Of a DNA stretch of 8,092 nucleotides, positions 5,731 to 8,092 are shown one piece after another (position 1 is the stretch's first letter; the number at the start of each line of letters is the position of its first letter). The stretch lies in the NCBI GenBank assembly GCA_903890595.1, contig CAITBU010000183.1, positions 1 through 8,092 of the forward strand, read 5' to 3'. The notes beneath the pieces were generated by a model. That model made no database searches and was not told the origin of the DNA. It worked only from the letters and a program-made list of their open reading frames with translations. The stretch comes from an uncultured Holophagaceae bacterium (GTDB lineage: Bacteria > Acidobacteriota > Holophagae > Holophagales > Holophagaceae). The translations under genes and the position numbers were made by a program.

Positions 5731-7041
5731 ATGACACGCCTGAAGTCACTCCTGCTGGAAAAGATCCAGGAACACCGGCCCCGCATCACGAAGCTCACCA
5801 AAGAGCTTGGCAACATCGTGATCGACAGCGTGACCATTGACCAGTGCGTCGGCGGTGCCCGCGACGTGCGCTGTCTCGTCACCGACATCTCCTACCTGGA
5901 CCCCCAGGAAGGCATCCGCTTCCGCGGGAAGAACATCCCCGAGACCTTTGCTGCCCTGCCGAAGCTGGCGGGTGCCGAGTACCCGACGGTGGAGTCCTTC
6001 TGGTTCTTCATGCTGACCGGCGAGATCCCCACCGCCGCCGAGGCCGAGGAAGTGAAGCAGGACTTCAACTCCCGCGCCAAGGTGCCCTCCTACGTCTTTG
6101 ACGTGCTGAAGGCCATGCCCAAGGACAGCCACCCCATGGTGATGCTCTCCACGGCCGTGCTCACCCTGCAGCGCGAGAGCAAGTTCAACAAGCAGTACCA
6201 CAGCATGAAGAAGGTGGATTACTGGGATCCCATGTATGAGGATGCCTGCGATCTGCTGGCCAAGCTGCCTGAGATCGCCGCCTTCATCTACCGCTACAAG
6301 TACAAGAACGGCGAGATCATCGCCTCCAACCCCGACCTCGACATGGGCGCCAACTTCGCCCACATGATGGGCATCGCCAAGCCCTATGACGATGTGGCCC
6401 GCATGTACTTCATCCTCCACAGCGACCACGAGAGCGGCAACGTCAGCGCCCACACCACCCACCTGGTGGCCTCCGCCCTGTCCGATGCCTACTACGCCTT
6501 CAGCGCCGGCCTCAACGGCCTGGCGGGCCCCCTCCACGGCCTGGCCAACCAGGAAGTGCTGGACTGGATCATGGGCTTCCAGAAGAAGCTCAATGGCGCC
6601 GAGCCCACCGAGGAGAACGTCAAGGCGGCCCTGTGGGAGACCCTGAACAGCGGCCACGTCATTCCCGGCTACGGCCACGCCGTGCTGCGGAAGACCGATC
6701 CCCGCTACCAGGCGCAGATGGAGTTCTGCCTCAAGCACCTGCCTGAGGATCCGATCTTCAAGCTGGTCAACACCATCTACAAGGTGGCCCCCGGCGTGCT
6801 GACCGAGCAGGGCAAGACCAAGAACCCCTGGCCCAATGTCGACGCGCAGAGCGGCGTCATCCAGTGGTACTACGGGCTCACCGAGTACGACTTCTACACC
6901 GTGCTCTTCGGTGTCGGCCGCGCCATCGGCGTGCTGGCCAACATCACCTGGGACCGTGGCCTCGGCTACGCCCTGGAGCGCCCCAAGTCCGTCACCACCG
7001 CCATGCTCGAAGAGTGGGCAGCGGCCGGCGGCAGGAAATAA
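5731..7041 (+). CDS. gltA: citrate synthase, eukaryotic/mitochondrial-like type
   Basis: This enzyme condenses acetyl-CoA and oxaloacetate to citrate at the TCA-cycle entry. It is 436 residues from ATG 5731, chosen because GGAG lies 6 bases upstream; the in-frame ATG at 5719 lacks an SD. Active-site residues are in place: H269 in GPLHGLANQE, H316 in PGYGHAVLRKTDPRY and D371 in NPWPNVDAQSG, with the HSDHESGNVSAHTTHL segment near 230-244. These stretches, and EQGKTKNPWPNVDA and LERPKS, are far closer to mitochondrial enzymes than to the NADH-regulated hexameric E. coli type. Such enzymes are described in Geobacteraceae. A Gln replaces the His usual after the catalytic Asp in mitochondrial enzymes (NVDAHSG). 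It stands alone: promoter region upstream, strong terminator downstream. Confidence 0.96.
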   Translation: MTRLKSLLLEKIQEHRPRITKLTKELGNIVIDSVTIDQCVGGARDVRCLVTDISYLDPQEGIRFRGKNIPETFAALPKLAGAEYPTVESFWFFMLTGEIPTAAEAEEVKQDFNSRAKVPSYVFDVLKAMPKDSHPMVMLSTAVLTLQRESKFNKQYHSMKKVDYWDPMYEDACDLLAKLPEIAAFIYRYKYKNGEIIASNPDLDMGANFAHMMGIAKPYDDVARMYFILHSDHESGNVSAHTTHLVASALSDAYYAFSAGLNGLAGPLHGLANQEVLDWIMGFQKKLNGAEPTEENVKAALWETLNSGHVIPGYGHAVLRKTDPRYQAQMEFCLKHLPEDPIFKLVNTIYKVAPGVLTEQGKTKNPWPNVDAQSGVIQWYYGLTEYDFYTVLFGVGRAIGVLANITWDRGLGYALERPKSVTTAMLEEWAAAGGRK

Positions 7042-7045
7042 GTTT

Positions 7046-7074
7046 TTAGCTCTCGGCTGTCGGCTATCAGCTAA
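7046..7074. repeat. degenerate CGGCT/CAGCT tandem repeat between gltA stop and terminator
   Basis: The stretch holds loosely repeated 7-9-base units (CTCGGCTG, TCGGCTAT, CAGCTAA) and is flanked by inverted TTAGCT (7046-7051) and AGCTAA (7069-7074). It lies 4 bases after the gltA stop. Imperfect CGGCT/CAGCT/TAGCT series of this kind occur between genes in many bacteria, to my knowledge. No function is evident; it could form a weak stem ahead of the terminator. Confidence 0.5.
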
Positions 7075-7076
7075 GG

Positions 7077-7114
7077 CAGAAAAGGGGCGGACCTGCGGGT
7101 CCGCCCCTTTTCTG
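7077..7114 (+). terminator. strong intrinsic terminator after gltA
   Basis: A perfect 17-bp stem pairs 7077-7093 (CAGAAAAGGGGCGGACC) with 7098-7114 around a TGCG tetraloop. The right arm contains CCCCTTTT, so plus-strand RNA ends in a GC-rich stem with a U-run at its base. The left arm gives the same pattern on the minus strand, so it could work both ways; plus-strand gltA is the natural user. Confidence 0.93.
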
Positions 7115-7140
7115 TTGGGAAGGAAAAGCCAGGAGGCGTC

Positions 7141-7149
7141 TGCTACCAT
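7141..7149 (+). promoter_or_regulatory. possible extended -10 element for the VOC gene
   Basis: TGC-TACCAT fits a TGn extended -10 (4/6 match in the hexamer). It lies about 34 bases before the ATG and beyond the gltA terminator, so a promoter is expected here. No -35 is recognisable. Confidence 0.3.
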
Positions 7150-7182
7150 CCTCCCCCAGTTCCTCTCCTTGAAAGGCATCCC

Positions 7183-7554
7183 ATGAGCAACCGCACCGTG
7201 TGGGTCGACATTCCGGTCATCGACCTCGACCGCGCCATCGCCTTTTACTCCGCCGTGCTGGGTGAGCCGGTGGCCAAGGAGGGCGGGCCTGGCTTCGTCT
7301 TCGGTCTGCTGCCCCACGCTGAGGGCGAGGCCGCCGGCTGCCTCTACCTCCCCGGGGAGGAGAACGCCCCCTCGCGGACCGGTCCCCTGGTCTACCTCAA
7401 CGCCGAGGGCCGCCTGCCTGCGGCGGCAGAGGCGGCGGTCGCCCAGGGCGGCCAGCTCCTGCAGCCGGTCCACCTCATGGGGCCTCACGGCTACCGGGCC
7501 ATCGTGCTGGACACCGAGGGCAACCGCATCGCCCTCTACGCCATGGCCATCTGA
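7183..7554 (+). CDS. VOC-superfamily (glyoxalase/bleomycin-resistance fold) protein
   Basis: This 123-residue protein has two beta-alpha-beta-beta-beta modules of the vicinal-oxygen-chelate fold, cytosolic and usually dimeric. The first opens with VWVDIPVIDLDRAIAFYSAVLG (about 6-27), the classic entry strand and helix. The second ends with GPHGYRAIVLDTEGNRIALY (100-119), the usual DxxGNxI closing strand. The metal-binding His and Glu positions of glyoxalase I are not evident, as in many short single-domain VOC proteins, so no reaction is assigned. The ATG follows AAAGG (7172-7176) by 6 bases. The ybjQ-type gene starts 36 bases downstream, so the two may share a transcript. A methylglyoxal or antibiotic-resistance role would be speculation. 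Confidence 0.85.
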   Translation: MSNRTVWVDIPVIDLDRAIAFYSAVLGEPVAKEGGPGFVFGLLPHAEGEAAGCLYLPGEENAPSRTGPLVYLNAEGRLPAAAEAAVAQGGQLLQPVHLMGPHGYRAIVLDTEGNRIALYAMAI

Positions 7555-7590
7555 ACCCGAGGCGACCCCCCCCATCCATAAGGAGCTCTC

Positions 7591-7932
7591 ATGCAGCACG
7601 CCATGGTCACCACCAACCTGAACTTGCCCGGCTTCCGGGTGCTCCGCAGCCACGGTGTGGTGCGCGGCATCACCGTGCGCTCGCGGTCCATCATCGGGAA
7701 CTTCCTGGGGGGCATCCAGTCCCTCTTTGGCGGCAACATCACGATCTACACGGAACTCTGCGAGCAGGCCCGCACCGAGGCCTACGAGCTGATGTGCCGC
7801 CACGCCCAGGAGCACGGCGCCAACGCCATCCTGGCCATGCGCTACGACGCCACAGAGCTGATGGCCGGCCTGACAGAGGTGCTCTGCTACGGCACCGCCG
7901 TCACCGTCGAGCCCGAGACCCCCCAGGCCTGA
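7591..7932 (+). CDS. YbjQ/UPF0145-family protein
   Basis: This 113-residue protein is close in length to E. coli YbjQ (about 107). Family members are small cytosolic proteins known structurally as homopentamers; Pfam calls the family a heavy-metal-binding domain but its function is not settled. Visible hallmarks are VVRGITVR (23-30), a glycine/hydrophobic segment IIGNFLGGIQSLFGG (34-48), YTEL..QAR.EAYELM (53-69), AQEHGANAILAMRYD (72-86) and the terminal GTAVTVEP (101-108). Cys57, Cys69 and Cys99 are present but do not form an obvious metal site. The ATG has a clear AAGGAG (7580-7585) 5 bases upstream. The VOC gene lies 36 bases upstream and the thioesterase start 11 bases downstream, so co-transcription with the latter is likely. 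No function is proposed. Confidence 0.88.
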   Translation: MQHAMVTTNLNLPGFRVLRSHGVVRGITVRSRSIIGNFLGGIQSLFGGNITIYTELCEQARTEAYELMCRHAQEHGANAILAMRYDATELMAGLTEVLCYGTAVTVEPETPQA

Positions 7933-7943
7933 TCAGGATGCCC

Positions 7944-8092
7944 ATGTACACGACGGACACCTTCAACCAGGTCGGGGCCGGAGCCCTGCCGGGCCATCTC
8001 GGCATGGTGATCACTCACGTCGCCATCGGCGAGGTCCACGGGGAAATGGTCGTGGGACCGCACCTCATGGCGCCCAACGGCTTCCTGCATGC
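7944..8092 (+). CDS. hotdog-fold thioesterase (PaaI-like), N-terminal fragment
   Basis: The first 49 codons are in the window and the gene continues beyond it. The protein starts MYTTDTFNQVGAGALPGHLG and contains PHLMAPNGFLH at 39-49. The N-G-F-L-H motif precedes the central helix of the hotdog fold and is characteristic of PaaI-type acyl-CoA thioesterases, where the Asn and following Gly-His segment shape the active site. The rest of the catalytic region lies outside. Start choice: ATG 7944 has CAGGA 5 bases upstream, while the in-frame ATG at 7938 lies within it and would add only Met-Pro. It begins 11 bases after the ybjQ-type stop, suggesting one transcript. Substrate unknown. Confidence 0.78.
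   Translation, partial: MYTTDTFNQVGAGALPGHLGMVITHVAIGEVHGEMVVGPHLMAPNGFLH

Noticed and set aside
7566..7573. Run of eight C bases shortly before the YbjQ-type gene's SD, as a phase-variation tract
   Set aside because: Short for slippage control, lies outside the coding sequence and promoter core, and such C-runs are expected in GC-rich DNA.
5746..7815. A 689-codon open frame on the minus strand, opposite citrate synthase, VOC and YbjQ genes
   Set aside because: It is antisense to three well-supported genes, its composition is G/V/H/L-rich low-complexity with no recognisable motif, and long antisense frames are common in GC-rich genes with strong third-position bias.

Overview
The window is GC-rich chromosomal DNA carrying mostly housekeeping genes on both strands. 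The best clues to its origin are a citrate synthase of the mitochondrial (eukaryote-like) type, an outer-membrane-type protein resembling DUF3187, and high GC. The eukaryote-like citrate synthase is known from Geobacteraceae. Together these suggest a Gram-negative bacterium from the Acidobacteriota (Holophaga/Geothrix-like) or Desulfobacterota/Geobacter-like groups. This placement is an inference and is not proven by the sequence.

Layout. Positions 1-94 hold the first codons of a minus-strand alpha/beta hydrolase. A palindromic hairpin at 155-180 separates it from a minus-strand pair: ribosomal protein L9 (GTG start at 1109, ends 660) followed by an HU-type DNA-binding protein (557-261). L9 is preceded by a leader that could fold into two hairpins, with a candidate promoter behind it. 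Divergent from L9 is a stand-alone PilZ-domain protein (1315-1686). It converges on a DegT/DnrJ/EryC1 sugar aminotransferase (2826-1699). Upstream of the aminotransferase are CCACGAAG-type repeats whose last copy contains the stop codon of lysS (4558-3035). Directly upstream of lysS on the same strand is a secreted, probably outer-membrane protein (5561-4596).

The plus-strand right half begins with citrate synthase (best start 5731, ends 7041). It is followed by a degenerate CGGCT/CAGCT repeat and a perfect 17-bp hairpin terminator. Then come three short plus-strand genes: a VOC-fold protein, a YbjQ/UPF0145 protein, and the start of a hotdog-fold (PaaI-like) thioesterase that runs off the window. 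The last two are about 11 bases apart and are probably co-transcribed.

Functionally the window covers translation (L9, LysRS), nucleoid structure (HU), entry to the TCA cycle (citrate synthase), surface-glycan amino-sugar synthesis (DegT) and c-di-GMP sensing (PilZ). I see no tRNA, rRNA, CRISPR array, transposase or phage gene. I found no clearly new multi-gene system. The observations most worth checking are the repeat that overlaps the lysS stop, the structured L9 leader, the inverted repeat between the outer-membrane gene and gltA, and the eukaryote-type citrate synthase.
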